From: Oerskovia douganii
Lineage (GTDB): Bacteria; Actinomycetota; Actinomycetes; Actinomycetales; Cellulomonadaceae
Assembly (NCBI RefSeq): GCF_015142735.1
Contig: NZ_JACSPN010000003.1
Span: 93,727 to 157,726 of the forward strand
DNA length: 64,000 nucleotides
Direction of reading: 5' to 3'
In this document: positions 8,486 through 17,537 of the stretch, piece by piece
Position numbering within the stretch: position 1 is the stretch's first letter
Layout of the letters: each line of letters opens with the position of its first letter
The notes under the pieces: generated by a model
The model's database searches: none
What the model saw: the letters and a program-made list of their open reading frames with translations, nothing else
Told to the model about the DNA's origin: nothing
Translations under genes and position numbers: made by a program

Positions 8486-8860
8486 ATGGCACGTCTTGTC
8501 GGCGTCGACCTCCCCCGCGAGAAGCGGCTCGAGATCGCGCTCACCTACATCTACGGCGTCGGCCGTACCCGCGCCCAGCAGACGCTGGCCGCCACCGGGA
8601 TCTCCCCGGACGTTCGCGTGAAGGACCTCGGTGACACCGAGCTCGTCGCGCTGCGTGACTACCTCGAGGGCAACTACAAGCTCGAGGGTGACCTCCGCCG
8701 TGAGGTGGCTGCTGACATTCGCCGCAAGGTCGAGATCGGCTGCTACGAGGGCCTGCGTCACCGCCGCGGCCTGCCCGTCCGCGGGCAGCGCACCAAGACC
8801 AACGCGCGTACCCGCAAGGGACCCAAGCGCACCGTGGCCGGCAAGAAGAAGGCCCGCTAA
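8486..8860 (+). CDS. rpsM: 30S ribosomal protein S13 (uS13)
   Basis: S13 lies in the 30S head and bridges to L5 and P-site tRNA. The 124-aa product begins [20 protein letters not shown] and ends with the basic [18 protein letters not shown] tail that reaches the P site. The reading frame is open further upstream, but the ATG at 8486 preceded by GGAAGG matches the family. It is preceded by an unusually long structured leader and followed by rpsK. Confidence 0.97.
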   Translation: MARLVGVDLPREKRLEIALTYIYGVGRTRAQQTLAATGISPDVRVKDLGDTELVALRDYLEGNYKLEGDLRREVAADIRRKVEIGCYEGLRHRRGLPVRGQRTKTNARTRKGPKRTVAGKKKAR

Positions 8861-8963
8861 GCAGTAGTCCGTGGGACGCGTGCAGCCTGCCTGAGCCTCG
8901 TGCTCACCCGCGCAGCGCACGCCGACCCGGTCCGAACACCTCAGACCAGGAGAAGATCCAGAA

Positions 8964-9368
8964 ATGCCTCCCAAGACTCGCGCCACCGCGGCCCGCAAGC
9001 CGCGCCGCAAGGACAAGAAGAACGTCCCCCACGGCCAGGCGCACATCAAGAGCACGTTCAACAACACGATCGTGTCCATCACGGACCCGACCGGTGCCGT
9101 CATCGCCTGGGCCTCGGCCGGGCACGTCGGCTTCAAGGGCTCGCGCAAGTCGACGCCGTTCGCCGCGCAGCTCGCTGCTGAGTCCGCGGCCCGCCGCGCC
9201 CAGGAGCACGGCGTCAAGAAGGTCGACGTCTTCGTCAAGGGCCCCGGCTCCGGCCGTGAGACCGCGATCCGTTCGCTGACCGCGACCGGCCTCGAGGTCG
9301 GCTCGATCCAGGACGTCACGCCCCAGGCTCACAACGGCTGCCGCCCCCCGAAGCGTCGCCGCGTCTGA
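8964..9368 (+). CDS. rpsK: 30S ribosomal protein S11 (uS11)
   Basis: S11 forms part of the platform and mRNA exit channel. The 134-aa product shows a basic N-terminus ([19 protein letters not shown]), the [20 protein letters not shown] core and the C-terminal [18 protein letters not shown]. An AGGAGAAG ribosome binding site precedes the ATG. The next gene is rpoA; rpsD, which lies here in mycobacteria, is absent and must be elsewhere, as in Streptomyces. Confidence 0.98.
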   Translation: MPPKTRATAARKPRRKDKKNVPHGQAHIKSTFNNTIVSITDPTGAVIAWASAGHVGFKGSRKSTPFAAQLAAESAARRAQEHGVKKVDVFVKGPGSGRETAIRSLTATGLEVGSIQDVTPQAHNGCRPPKRRRV

Positions 9369-9406
9369 TCCTCTGCTCCGCTCGTCGTCGCGCCGCGCCC
9401 CGGCCG

Positions 9407-9442
9407 GCCCGGGGGGGCGCCGCCGGGCGCCGCCCCCCGGGC
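9407..9442 (+). terminator. very GC-rich hairpin between rpsK and rpoA
   Basis: GCCCGGGGGGG (9407-9417) faces CCCCCCGGGC (9433-9442) across a GC-only loop. It sits in the 154-nt rpsK-rpoA spacer. It could attenuate transcription or mark RNA processing before rpoA; homopolymer lengths here may be inaccurate. Confidence 0.5.
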
Positions 9443-9522
9443 GGGGGGACAGAGTCCCGTCCAGGAGCACGCGTTGCCCGTGATGCGTCATATAGCGGAC
9501 GCACACCGAAAGGAACACACCA

Positions 9523-10542
9523 GTGCTGATCGCACAGCGCCCCACCCTGACCGAAGAGGTCATCTCGGAGAACCGTTCGCGCTTCTCCATCGAGCCGCTC
9601 GAGCCTGGCTTCGGCTACACCCTCGGCAACTCGCTTCGTCGCACCCTGCTCTCGTCCATCCCGGGCGCTGCAGTGACCTCGATCCGCATCGATGGTGTCC
9701 TCCACGAGTTCACCACCGTCGCCGGTGTCAAGGAAGACGTCACCGAGATCATCCTCAACATCAAGAACCTCGTGGTCTCCTCGGAGAACGACGAGCCGGT
9801 CGTGATGTACCTGCGCAAGCAGGGTGCTGGCGCGGTCACTGCCGCGGACATCGTGCCGCCGGCGGGCGTGGAGGTCCACAACCCGGACCTGCACATCGCC
9901 ACCCTCAACGACAAGGGCAAGCTCGAGATCGAGCTGACGGTCGAGCGTGGACGTGGCTACGTCTCCGCCAACCAGAACAAGTCCTTCGACGCCGAGATCG
10001 GCCGTGTTCCTGTCGACTCGATCTACTCGCCGGTCCTCAAGGTCACGTACAAGGTCGAGGCGACCCGTGTCGAGCAGCGCACCGACTTCGACAAGCTGAT
10101 CGTCGACGTCGAGACGAAGCAGGCGATCTCGCCGCGCGACGCGCTGGCCTCGGCCGGCAAGACGCTCGTCGAGCTCTTCGGGCTCGCCCGTGAGCTGAAC
10201 GTCGAGGCCGAGGGCATCGAGATCGGCCCGTCCCCGACGGACGCCGCTCTGGCTGCGGACCTTGCGCTCCCGATCGAGGAGCTCAACCTCACGATCCGCT
10301 CGTACAACTGCCTCAAGCGCGAGGGCATCCACCAGGTCGGCGAGCTCGTCGCTCGTAGCGAGGCAGACCTGCTGGACATCCGGAACTTCGGCGCGAAGTC
10401 CATCAACGAGGTCAAGGAGAAGCTCGCCGAGCTCGGCCTGAACCTCAAGGACTCGCCGCTGGACTTCGACCCATCGACGGCCGACTACTACGAGGCCGAC
10501 GAGGACGAGGCGACGTTCTCCGACGGGCAGCAGCAGTACTGA
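9523..10542 (+). CDS. rpoA: RNA polymerase alpha subunit
   Basis: Alpha dimerises to nucleate RNA polymerase assembly, and its C-terminal domain contacts promoter UP elements and activators. The 339-aa product has the N-terminal dimerisation domain ([19 protein letters not shown] near residue 26) and the C-terminal DNA-binding domain ([20 protein letters not shown] near residue 255, [14 protein letters not shown]). It ends with an acidic tail. Translation starts at GTG 9523 behind AAAGGA. rplQ follows after 56 nt. Confidence 0.99.
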   Translation: MLIAQRPTLTEEVISENRSRFSIEPLEPGFGYTLGNSLRRTLLSSIPGAAVTSIRIDGVLHEFTTVAGVKEDVTEIILNIKNLVVSSENDEPVVMYLRKQGAGAVTAADIVPPAGVEVHNPDLHIATLNDKGKLEIELTVERGRGYVSANQNKSFDAEIGRVPVDSIYSPVLKVTYKVEATRVEQRTDFDKLIVDVETKQAISPRDALASAGKTLVELFGLARELNVEAEGIEIGPSPTDAALAADLALPIEELNLTIRSYNCLKREGIHQVGELVARSEADLLDIRNFGAKSINEVKEKLAELGLNLKDSPLDFDPSTADYYEADEDEATFSDGQQQY

Positions 10543-10598
10543 CCTTCCGTGCGAGCGGCTCGGCCGCACGCACGATCCACTTCTAAGGAGCAAGATCA

Positions 10599-11144
10599 AT
10601 GCCTACCCCCACCAAGGGTCCGCGGCTCGGCGGTGGCCCGGCTCACGAGCGCCTCATCCTCGCGAACCTGTCCACGGCGCTCTTCGAGCACGGCCGCATC
10701 ACGACGACCGAGACCAAGGCGAAGCGTCTTCGTCCGCTGGCCGAGCGTCTCATCACGTTCGCGAAGCGCGGTGACCTCTCGGCCCGTCGTCGCGTCATGA
10801 CCGTGGTCCGCGACAAGTCCGTCGTGCACACGCTCTTCACCGAGATCGCCCCGCAGATGGCGGAGCGCAACGGTGGCTACACCCGCATCACGAAGGTCGG
10901 CAACCGCAAGGGCGACAACGCCCCCATGGCCGTCATCGAGCTCGTGACCGAGCCCGTCAGCCCCAAGCAGGCTGTCGTGCGCGAGGCCGAGAAGGCTGCG
11001 AAGAAGTCCAGCAAGCCCAAGGCTGCCAAGGTCGAGGAGGCTCCCGTCGAGGACGCCGTGATCGAGGACGCACCCGTCGTCGAGGACGCTCCCGTCGTGG
11101 AGGACGCCCCCGTCGAGGACGCGAAGGACTCGAAGGAGAAGTGA
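10599..11144 (+). CDS. rplQ: 50S ribosomal protein L17 (bL17) with acidic repeat tail
   Basis: The first 120 residues are typical L17 ([40 protein letters not shown]). The product is 181 aa because of a C-terminal tail: a lysine/alanine stretch followed by near-identical repeats of EDAPVV encoded by an 18-nt DNA tandem repeat (11064-11114). Such tails are known in actinobacterial L17 and are probably disordered on the ribosome surface. It is the last gene of the ribosomal block and is followed by a strong terminator. Confidence 0.97.
   Translation: MPTPTKGPRLGGGPAHERLILANLSTALFEHGRITTTETKAKRLRPLAERLITFAKRGDLSARRRVMTVVRDKSVVHTLFTEIAPQMAERNGGYTRITKVGNRKGDNAPMAVIELVTEPVSPKQAVVREAEKAAKKSSKPKAAKVEEAPVEDAVIEDAPVVEDAPVVEDAPVEDAKDSKEK
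11064..11114 (+). repeat. 18-nt tandem repeat inside rplQ
   Basis: The unit GAGGACGCWCCCGTCGTS occurs at 11064-11081 and 11082-11099, with a partial third copy at 11100-11114. It encodes the Glu-Asp-Ala-Pro-Val tail of L17 and may vary in copy number between strains. Confidence 0.8.
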
Positions 11145-11177
11145 TCCTCTCCCGGCTCTGCCGGGAAGGTCTCTCCT

Positions 11178-11211
11178 GAAGGGCCCGGCACCATCTGGTG
11201 CCGGGCCCTTC
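11178..11211 (+). terminator. rplQ terminator
   Basis: GAAGGGCCCGGCACCA (11178-11193) pairs perfectly with TGGTGCCGGGCCCTTC (11196-11211). The stem ends in CTTCGTCG rather than a long T-tract. It terminates the alpha-type ribosomal operon. Confidence 0.85.
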
Positions 11212-11489
11212 GTCGTGCCCGACGGCGGAGCGCCCGTGGGGCGTGCGCGGCCCTCGCGCGGTGCGTCCGCCGGGACGCAGGCGTCTGGGGGGGGCGGAGG
11301 GGTCGCCGCGCGGCGGGGCGGCCCGGCAGGGGTGGGCCGTGCGGCGGCGGGGGGGGGCCCGGGGGGGGGGGGGCGGGGCGCGGGGGGGCGGGCCCGACGC
11401 CGCGCGCCGTCGGGTCGGGGGGCCGAACCGGCGGGCGTCCGGTGCGGCCCGTGCCGCGGGGCGGGCGTGCCGCCCCTAGATTGGTCCGT
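11212..11489 (+). other. G-rich intergenic tract between rplQ and the hydrolase gene
   Basis: After the terminator, about 265 nt carry no gene. The plus strand has many G runs (for example 9 Gs ending at 11357 and 13 Gs at 11361-11373), giving high G-quadruplex potential. The last 13 nt hold the hydrolase promoter. Some homopolymer lengths may be sequencing errors. Confidence 0.6.
11477..11489 (+). promoter_or_regulatory. leaderless promoter of the hydrolase gene
   Basis: TAGATT at 11477-11482 is followed by 7 nt and then the ATG at 11490, with no ribosome binding site. This is the geometry of a leaderless transcript. Confidence 0.65.
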
Positions 11490-12236
11490 ATGGGTCTGCC
11501 GGTGCTGTTCGTCCACGGTTCGCGCACGTCCCGCACGATGTGGCGGGCGCAGCTCGAGGCCATGGAGCGCGCGGGCATCGAGGCCGTCGCGGTCGACCTG
11601 CCGGGGCACGGTGTCCGGACGGGCGAGGCGTTCACGCTCGACGGTGCCGTGGCGAGCGTCGTCGGAGCGGTGGACGACCTGGGAGGTCGGGCGCTCGTCG
11701 TCGGGCTCTCGCTGGGCGGGTACGTGGGGATCGAGCACCGCGCGCGCTTCCCCGAGCAGGTCGCGGGGCTCGTCGCGGCGAGCTGCTGCACGGTCCCGGC
11801 GTCGAGGCTGCGTGGCGCGTGGCGCGTCGCCGCCGACCGCATCGAGAGGCTGCCGGACAACGGTGCTGCGCTCAACCAGGCCCTCGTCAACCGCACCCTG
11901 CCCGCCGCGGGCATCGAGGACATCGGTGCGGGCGGGTTCGCGCTCACGACCATGACGGCGATCCTCGACGAGGTGGGTCAGACGGAGCCGTTGGCGGCAC
12001 TGGGGAGGACCGACTCGCCCGTGTGGTTCGTCAACGGGCGGTGGGACCACTTCCGGTTCGGTGAGCGCGCGTACCTCGCCGCCGCGCGCGCGGGTGGGGC
12101 GCGGGCCGAGCTCGTCGTGATCCCGGGCGCCAAGCACCTCGTGAGCCTCGACCGTCCCGTCGCGTTCAACCGGGCGGTCCTCGCGGCGCACGCCGACCTC
12201 ACCGGCGCGGACGACCGTCCGACCCAGGTCAGGTGA
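11490..12236 (+). CDS. alpha/beta hydrolase
   Basis: This is a single-domain alpha/beta hydrolase of 248 aa. The oxyanion-hole HG pair is at residues 9-10 (VLFVHGSRTS), the nucleophile elbow GLSLGG places Ser at residue 74, an acidic residue lies in NGRWDHF, and the catalytic His is in PGAKHLVSLDRP. The substrate cannot be told from sequence. A longer frame upstream exists, but the leaderless promoter directly before ATG 11490 sets the start. Its 3' end overlaps the convergent ROK gene by 8 bp. Confidence 0.85.
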   Translation: MGLPVLFVHGSRTSRTMWRAQLEAMERAGIEAVAVDLPGHGVRTGEAFTLDGAVASVVGAVDDLGGRALVVGLSLGGYVGIEHRARFPEQVAGLVAASCCTVPASRLRGAWRVAADRIERLPDNGAALNQALVNRTLPAAGIEDIGAGGFALTTMTAILDEVGQTEPLAALGRTDSPVWFVNGRWDHFRFGERAYLAAARAGGARAELVVIPGAKHLVSLDRPVAFNRAVLAAHADLTGADDRPTQVR

Positions 12237-13014
12237 GGGGCAGGTCCCAGGCCCTGGCCCCGCCGACCAGGGCCGCGGAGTTGGGGACGATCACGACGTC
12301 GTCGCCGAGCCGCTCGAGCGCGGACGGCGTGATCTGGCGCGAGTTGCCGCCGCCGAGGTAGAGCCGGTCCCACCAGAACACGGGGCGCAGCCCGTCGACG
12401 AGCGCGACGACGCGGCGCGACCACAGGCCGTTGCCGAGCCGGCGGCGCTCGACCTCTCCGATGTACTCGTCGTAGGTGGTCCCGCGCCGCACGGGGGCGT
12501 GCGACCACTCGAGGTGAGGGGCGAGGCGTCCGCCGTGGAACAGGGCGGAGCCGAGCCCTGTCCCGAGCGTGAGGACGAGCTCGAGGCCCGACGCGGCGAT
12601 GACCCCCGCCCCGTGGACCTCGGCGTCGTTGAGCACGAGGGCCGGCACGCCCAGCCGCTCGCGGACGGCCGCCTGGACGTCGAAGCTGGCCCACTGCTCG
12701 GCGAGCTCCGGGTCGATCCTGCTGCGCGGGCCCGAGCGGGTGATGTAGTGCGGGGTGTGCACGACGACGCCACGGCGGATCATGCCGGGCATGCCGACCG
12801 TGACGCGCGCGGCCGGGGGCAGACGCTCGGCGATCTGCGCGATCACGTCGACCAGGAGCGAGGGCGGCAGCGGGTAGGGCGTGGGGACCCGGACGGCGGT
12901 CGCGTGCGCGGTCCCGGCGGCGTCCAGCACGTTGGCCTTGATGCCGCCCCCGCCGCAGTCCACCGCGAGGGTGCGCAGGTCGGGGGAGCCGGGGTCGTCG
13001 GGGCGTTCGGGCAT
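12229..13014 (-). CDS. ROK-family sugar kinase, polyphosphate glucokinase-like
   Basis: The 261-aa product belongs to the actin-fold ROK/hexokinase superfamily. The phosphate-1 loop reads LAVDCGGGGIKANVLDAAG near residue 16; LNDAEVHGAGV holds the catalytic Asp, and LTLGTGLGSALF is the phosphate-2 loop. Overall organisation resembles actinobacterial polyphosphate/ATP glucokinases (PPGK), but the glucose-binding segment is divergent, so sugar specificity is not claimed. It is transcribed divergently from truA. Confidence 0.75.
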   Translation of the reverse strand: MPERPDDPGSPDLRTLAVDCGGGGIKANVLDAAGTAHATAVRVPTPYPLPPSLLVDVIAQIAERLPPAARVTVGMPGMIRRGVVVHTPHYITRSGPRSRIDPELAEQWASFDVQAAVRERLGVPALVLNDAEVHGAGVIAASGLELVLTLGTGLGSALFHGGRLAPHLEWSHAPVRRGTTYDEYIGEVERRRLGNGLWSRRVVALVDGLRPVFWWDRLYLGGGNSRQITPSALERLGDDVVIVPNSAALVGGARAWDLPLT

Positions 13015-13026
13015 GTCAGCACAGTA
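13015..13026 (-). promoter_or_regulatory. leaderless promoter of the ROK kinase gene
   Basis: On the minus strand TACTGT (plus 13021-13026) lies 6 nt before the ATG ending at 13014. It overlaps a compact divergent promoter region with truA. Confidence 0.55.
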
Positions 13027-13033
13027 TCGGCGC

Positions 13034-13047
13034 TAGCGTAGGTGCAC
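13034..13047 (+). promoter_or_regulatory. leaderless promoter of truA
   Basis: TAGCGT at 13034-13039 is 8 nt before GTG 13048. Only 7 bp separate this -10 from the -10 of the divergent kinase gene. Confidence 0.55.
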
Positions 13048-13956
13048 GTGACGAACGAGCAGCCGGTCCGTGTCCGCCTGGACCTCGCCTACCAGGGGAC
13101 GGCCTTCGCCGGCTGGGCCACCCAGCCCGGCCTGCGGACCGTCCAGGGAGTCCTCGAGGAGGGCCTGGGGCAGGTCCTGCGAGGTGACCCGCCGCGTCTG
13201 ACGGTCGCCGGGCGGACCGACTCCGGGGTCCACGCGCGGGGGCAGGTGGCCCACGTGGACCTGCCGAGGCCCGCGTGGGACGCGATGCCGGGCAGGTCGG
13301 ACCGGCAGCCCGGGGACGCGCTCGTCGCGCGCCTCACGGGGGTGCTGCCCGGTGACGTCGTGGTGCACCGCGCGACGCTCGCCCCCGAGGGGTTCGACGC
13401 GCGCTTCTCGGCGGTGTACCGCAGCTACACGTTCCGCATCGTCGACGACCCTGCCCTGCGGGACCCCCTGCGGCGCGAGTGGGTCCTGTGGAACCGCAAG
13501 CGGCTCGACGCCGACGCGATGCACGCGGCCCTCCAGCCGCTGCTCGGGGTCCGGGACTTCGCGGCGTTCTGCAAGCCGCGTCCCGGCGCGACGACGATCC
13601 GCGAGCTGCAGCACCTGTCGTGGGAGCGGGCGACCGAGGGCCCGGACGAGGGGCTCGTCGTCGCGCACGTGCGTGCCGACGCGTTCTGCCACAACATGGT
13701 CCGCGCCCTGGTCGGAGCGTCGGTCGCCGTGGGGGAGGGGCGCCGCCCCGTCTCGTGGCCCGCGGAGGTCCTGGCGGCCCGGCGCCGGGACGCGGGCGCG
13801 GGCGTCGTGCCGCCGCACGGCCTGGTCCTCGAGGCCGTCAGCTACCCGCCCGACGACGAGCTCGCGGCCCGTGCCGAGCGCGTCCGCGCGGTCCGCATGG
13901 ACGAGGACGTGTGGGACGCGGGTCCTTCCGGGACGGTCGCCACCCCCACGCCCTAG
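13048..13956 (+). CDS. truA: tRNA pseudouridine(38-40) synthase TruA
   Basis: TruA converts uridines 38-40 of the tRNA anticodon stem to pseudouridine. The 302-aa product has the catalytic Asp at residue 58 in AGRTDSGVHARGQVAHVD, preceded by LAYQGTAFAGWATQPG. The family RNA-binding segments (FDARFSAVYRSYTFRI and FCHNMVRALVGASVAVGEG) are present. GTG 13042 is an alternative start, but GTG 13048 fits the leaderless promoter. truA lies downstream of rplQ as in most actinobacteria. Confidence 0.95.
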   Translation: MTNEQPVRVRLDLAYQGTAFAGWATQPGLRTVQGVLEEGLGQVLRGDPPRLTVAGRTDSGVHARGQVAHVDLPRPAWDAMPGRSDRQPGDALVARLTGVLPGDVVVHRATLAPEGFDARFSAVYRSYTFRIVDDPALRDPLRREWVLWNRKRLDADAMHAALQPLLGVRDFAAFCKPRPGATTIRELQHLSWERATEGPDEGLVVAHVRADAFCHNMVRALVGASVAVGEGRRPVSWPAEVLAARRRDAGAGVVPPHGLVLEAVSYPPDDELAARAERVRAVRMDEDVWDAGPSGTVATPTP

Positions 13957-13987
13957 GTGTACCCGGCCAGGAGGTGGCACCTGTGCG

Positions 13988-14386
13988 CTACGGCTCCTCG
14001 ACGATGTGGACCGCGGCCTCCTCGGCGCTCGCCGCTGCCCCGTCGATCCCCGCGTCGTCGGCGTACGTGTCGTTGACGCGCCCGTCGAGCGCGTCGGAGT
14101 CGGCCACGAGCCGGCCCGAGCGCGTGGTGTCGGGGCGGTCGAGCGGGTCGCCCTCCCAGGTCTCGGGCTCCTCGTCGGCGAGGCGCTGGTCGAGCGACTC
14201 GCCGTCCTCCTCGAGCCGTTCGGGGTGGGCGTAGGTCAGCGGCGCGCGCTCGGGCGGGGCGTACCCCTCGTCGAGGACGTCGTCGACCCCGCGGTCTACC
14301 AGCGTGTCGTCCTGCTGGAGCTGGTCGGAGTCGCCCTCGGTGCCGAGGGCGGGGTCTGTCCGGGTTGCCGGTGTGTCGTCGCTCAT
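13988..14386 (-). CDS. DUF5709 domain protein
   Basis: This 132-aa, very acidic protein has no hydrophobic segment. It contains the motifs DTLVDRGVDDVLDEGYAPPE and ESLDQRLADEEPE, which are characteristic of the DUF5709 family found in actinobacteria. Its role is unknown; family proteins are small, probably cytosolic and disordered. Start ATG 14386 is chosen because the motif-bearing protein begins there; an upstream extension is GC-driven. It diverges from the ABC-F gene. Confidence 0.75.
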   Translation of the reverse strand: MSDDTPATRTDPALGTEGDSDQLQQDDTLVDRGVDDVLDEGYAPPERAPLTYAHPERLEEDGESLDQRLADEEPETWEGDPLDRPDTTRSGRLVADSDALDGRVNDTYADDAGIDGAAASAEEAAVHIVEEP

Positions 14387-14472
14387 GTCTCCACACTGGC
14401 ACCGGCGCGCGGATCTCGCAGCCCACCGGGCACACCTCACACCCCGGGGCGCTGCGCCCGGGTAGACCGCCC

Positions 14473-14536
14473 GTGCCCGACGACGGAGCGCACCCGGGCG
14501 CACGGTCGCACCCGGGTGCGTGGCGCCGTCGGGCAC
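14473..14536 (+). other. long imperfect inverted repeat upstream of the ABC-F gene
   Basis: GTGCCCGACG (from 14473) pairs with CGTCGGGCAC (to 14536), and inside it CGCACCCGGG pairs with a second arm CCCGGGTGCG. The structure spans 64 nt in the divergent region between the DUF5709 and ABC-F genes. It may be an operator region or an attenuator if transcribed. Confidence 0.5.
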
Positions 14537-14614
14537 GTCGCCCTCCCCGGCGCCGGACGGGTCCGCGGCGAAATGGAATCGTCATCCACGGCCCCGGGCA
14601 GGGAGGATGGACCC

Positions 14615-16333
14615 GTGGGTCACATCGACATCAGCGACATCAGCTACTTCCTGCCCGACGGGCGCCCCCTCCTGGCCGGGGCGACCCTGCGCGTCGCGGA
14701 CGGGGCCAAGGTCGCGCTCGTCGGACCCAACGGCGCCGGCAAGACGACGCTCCTGCGCATCGTCGCGGGCGACCTCGCCCCGCACGGCGGCACCGTGGGC
14801 AGGTCCGGCGGGCTCGGCGTGATGCGCCAGTTCGTCGGCCGCATCGACGACGACCGGTCGGTCCGGGACCTGCTCGTCGACCTCGCCCAGCCCTCCGTCC
14901 GGGACGCCGCGCGCGAGCTCGCAGCGGCCGAGCTCGACATCATGACGGTCGACGACACCCCGTCGCAGATGCGCTACGCCCAGGCGCTTGCCGACTGGGC
15001 CGACGCACGCGGCTACGAGGCCGAGGCCGAGTGGGACAAGGTCACCGACGAGGTCCTGTCGATCCCGTTCGAGCAGGCGCAGTTCCGGGAGGTCCGCACG
15101 CTGTCGGGCGGCGAGCAGAAGCGCCTGGTCCTCACGGCCCTGTTCCGCGGCCCCGAGGAGGTCCTGCTCCTCGACGAGCCCGACAACTACCTCGACGTGC
15201 CGACCAAGCGCTGGCTCGAGGAGAAGCTCGCGGCCTCGCCCAAGACCGTGCTGTTCATCAGCCACGACCGCGAGCTCCTGGCCCGCACCGCGACCCAGGT
15301 CGCGACGGTCGAGCCCACGGCCGCGGGCGGCACGATCTGGGTCCACGGCGGCGGGTTCGGCACCTACGGCGACGCGCGGGCCGACCGGCGCAGCCGCCTC
15401 GAGGAGCTGCTGCGCCGCTGGGAGGAGGAGCACGCCAAGCTCAAGGACCTCGTGAACACGCTCAAGAACAAGGCCGCCTTCAACGACGGGCTCGCGAGCC
15501 GCTACCAGGCCGCCCAGACGCGCCTGCGCAAGTTCGAGGAGGCCGGCCCGCCGCAGGTCCTCGCGCACGAGCAGAACGTCAAGGTCCGCCTCACGGGCGG
15601 GCGCACCGCCAAGCGGGCCGTGACGTGCGAGCAGCTCGAGCTCACAGGGCTCATGGCGCCCTTCGACCTCGAGGTCTTCTTCGGCGAGCGCGTCGCGATC
15701 CTGGGCTCCAACGGCTCGGGCAAGTCGCACTTCATGCGGCTCCTCGCGCGGGGCGGGTCGGACCCGGACGTCGAGCACCGGCCCGTCCACGAGAACGCAG
15801 CAGGCGGTGCAGGCACGGCAGGAGACGCCGCCGCCGTCCCGCCCGTGGCCCACACGGGCCGGGCCGCGCTCGGCTCGCGCGTGCGACCCGGCTGGTTCGC
15901 GCAGAACCACGCCCACCCCGAGTTCGAGGGGCGCACGCTCCTCGAGATCCTGCACCGCGGCGACGGGGCGCGCGACGGCATGGGACGCGAGCCCGCGAGC
16001 AAGGCCCTCGACCGCTACGAGCTCGTGGGGCAGGCCGAGCAACGGTTCGAGACGCTGTCCGGCGGGCAGCAGGCGCGCTTCCAGATCCTCCTGCTCGAGC
16101 TCGGGGGAGCGACGCTGCTGCTGCTCGACGAGCCCACCGACAACCTCGACCTGCACTCCGCCGAGGCTCTCGAGGCGGGCCTCGCGGCCTTCGAGGGCAC
16201 GGTCCTCGCGGTCACGCACGACCGCTGGTTCGCCCGCGGTTTCGACCGGTTCGTCGTGTTCGGCTCGGACGGGCGCGTCGTCGAGACGCCCGAGCCCGTG
16301 TGGGACGTCGAACGGGTGGTCCGCAAGCGCTGA
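14615..16333 (+). CDS. ABC-F family ATPase
   Basis: ABC-F proteins are cytosolic tandem ATPases that act on ribosomes (translation factors or antibiotic-resistance proteins). This 572-aa protein has no membrane segment and two nucleotide-binding domains: Walker A VGPNGAGKTT (residues 36-45), signature LSGGEQKR, Walker B LLLDEPDNYLD; then Walker A GSNGSGKSH, signature LSGGQQAR and LLLLDEPTDNLD. A basic coiled linker (EEEHAKLKDLVNTLKNKAAF) lies between them. GTG 14615 follows GGGAGG at 14601-14606. A resistance role cannot be decided from sequence. Confidence 0.9.
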   Translation: MGHIDISDISYFLPDGRPLLAGATLRVADGAKVALVGPNGAGKTTLLRIVAGDLAPHGGTVGRSGGLGVMRQFVGRIDDDRSVRDLLVDLAQPSVRDAARELAAAELDIMTVDDTPSQMRYAQALADWADARGYEAEAEWDKVTDEVLSIPFEQAQFREVRTLSGGEQKRLVLTALFRGPEEVLLLDEPDNYLDVPTKRWLEEKLAASPKTVLFISHDRELLARTATQVATVEPTAAGGTIWVHGGGFGTYGDARADRRSRLEELLRRWEEEHAKLKDLVNTLKNKAAFNDGLASRYQAAQTRLRKFEEAGPPQVLAHEQNVKVRLTGGRTAKRAVTCEQLELTGLMAPFDLEVFFGERVAILGSNGSGKSHFMRLLARGGSDPDVEHRPVHENAAGGAGTAGDAAAVPPVAHTGRAALGSRVRPGWFAQNHAHPEFEGRTLLEILHRGDGARDGMGREPASKALDRYELVGQAEQRFETLSGGQQARFQILLLELGGATLLLLDEPTDNLDLHSAEALEAGLAAFEGTVLAVTHDRWFARGFDRFVVFGSDGRVVETPEPVWDVERVVRKR

Positions 16334-16479
16334 CGTGGCGTCGGGCGGGCTGCGGCCGGTCGCCCCTCGGGCTCCCCGGCGCAGCCCTGCGGCTCGCGGT
16401 GGCGCCGGGACCGCGGTGAGGAAGACCACACGGCCCGCAGGGAGCCGGTAGCACGACCTGCGCGACGCCGTCGGGCTCC

Positions 16480-16491
16480 TAAAATGGAGCA
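16480..16491 (+). promoter_or_regulatory. leaderless promoter of trhO
   Basis: TAAAAT (16480-16485) is one mismatch from TATAAT and lies 6 nt before ATG 16492. Confidence 0.65.
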
Positions 16492-17451
16492 ATGGCCGTC
16501 CCCAAGATCGTCCTCTTCTACGCCTTCACACCGCTCGCCGACCCGCGCGCGGTGCAGATGTGGCAACGCTCCCTCGGGGAGCAGTGGGGACTGACGGGCC
16601 GCGTCATCGTCTCCGAGCACGGGATCAACGCGACGCTCGGGGGAACGGTCGAGAACCTCAAGCAGTACGTCAAGACCACCCGGCAGTACCCGCCCTTCGC
16701 CGGGATCGACGTCAAGTGGTCGGACGGCACGGGGCGCGACTTCCCGCGCCTGTCCGTCAAGGTGCGAACCGAGCTCGTGAGCTTCGGCGCCGTCGACGAG
16801 CTCAAGGTCGACGAGGACGGCGTGGTCGACAGCGGCGTGCGGCTCGCCCCCGAGGCGCTGCACGAGCTCGTGGCCGAGCGCGGGGACGACGTGGTGTTCT
16901 TCGACGGCCGCAACGCGTTCGAGGCCGCGATCGGGAAGTTCCGCGGCGCCGTCGTGCCCGACGTCACGACGACGCGCGACTTCGTCGCCGAGCTCGACTC
17001 GGGCGCGTACGACGACCTCAAGGGCCGGCCGGTCGTGACCTACTGCACGGGAGGCGTGCGCTGCGAGGTCCTGTCCTCGCTCATGCTCGCGCGCGGCTTC
17101 GAGGAGGTCTACCAGCTCGACGGCGGGATCGTGCGCTACGGCGAGACGTTCGGCGACGAGGGTCTGTGGGAGGGTTCGCTCTACGTGTTCGACGAGCGCA
17201 TGCACGTCGAGTTCGGGAGCGAGACCGTCCCGCTCGGCGAGTGCTGCGAGTGCGGCGCCGCGACCGCGAAGTACGAGAACTGCGTCGACCCGGGCTGCCA
17301 GACGCTCCGCCTGTTCTGCGCCGACTGCGCGGGCGTGGCCCGCACGCTCCAGTGCGACGCATGTGCCGACCTGCGCCCCGGCACGTATCCTCGTCCTCGG
17401 GAAGGCGCGTCGACCGGCCTCTCCCACGACAACCACCGGGCAACCGCCTGA
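16492..17451 (+). CDS. trhO: tRNA uridine(34) hydroxylase TrhO (rhodanese family)
   Basis: TrhO (YceA) hydroxylates U34 of certain tRNAs using oxygen as the first step of 5-alkoxyuridine formation. The 319-aa product has the N-terminal acylphosphatase-like domain ([20 protein letters not shown]), a rhodanese domain with catalytic Cys at residue 185 in [10 protein letters not shown], and a C-terminal cysteine-rich block (CCECG, CADC, CDAC) probably binding a metal. The ATG at 16492 is preceded by a near-consensus -10 element. Confidence 0.93.
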   Translation: MAVPKIVLFYAFTPLADPRAVQMWQRSLGEQWGLTGRVIVSEHGINATLGGTVENLKQYVKTTRQYPPFAGIDVKWSDGTGRDFPRLSVKVRTELVSFGAVDELKVDEDGVVDSGVRLAPEALHELVAERGDDVVFFDGRNAFEAAIGKFRGAVVPDVTTTRDFVAELDSGAYDDLKGRPVVTYCTGGVRCEVLSSLMLARGFEEVYQLDGGIVRYGETFGDEGLWEGSLYVFDERMHVEFGSETVPLGECCECGAATAKYENCVDPGCQTLRLFCADCAGVARTLQCDACADLRPGTYPRPREGASTGLSHDNHRATA

Positions 17452-17498
17452 ATCGGCGCTCTGGCGCCCGTGCGTGCGCCGTCCTGCACGCTGCTCCC

Positions 17499-17522
17499 AC
17501 CCGGGGAGATCTCACCCTGGGT
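17499..17522 (+). promoter_or_regulatory. palindrome upstream of the rplM promoter
   Basis: ACCCGGGGAGATCTCACCCTGGGT is an imperfect palindrome centred on AGATCT. It ends 15 bp before the -35 box of the rplM-rpsI promoter, where an activator would bind. The cognate factor is unknown. Confidence 0.45.
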
Positions 17523-17537
17523 GTGACGCAGCATGTT

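Noticed and set aside
9369-9522. rpsD expected between rpsK and rpoA
   Set aside because: The 154-nt gap has only a GC-rich hairpin and the rpoA ribosome binding site; absence here is normal for several actinobacterial lineages and is not a deletion scar.
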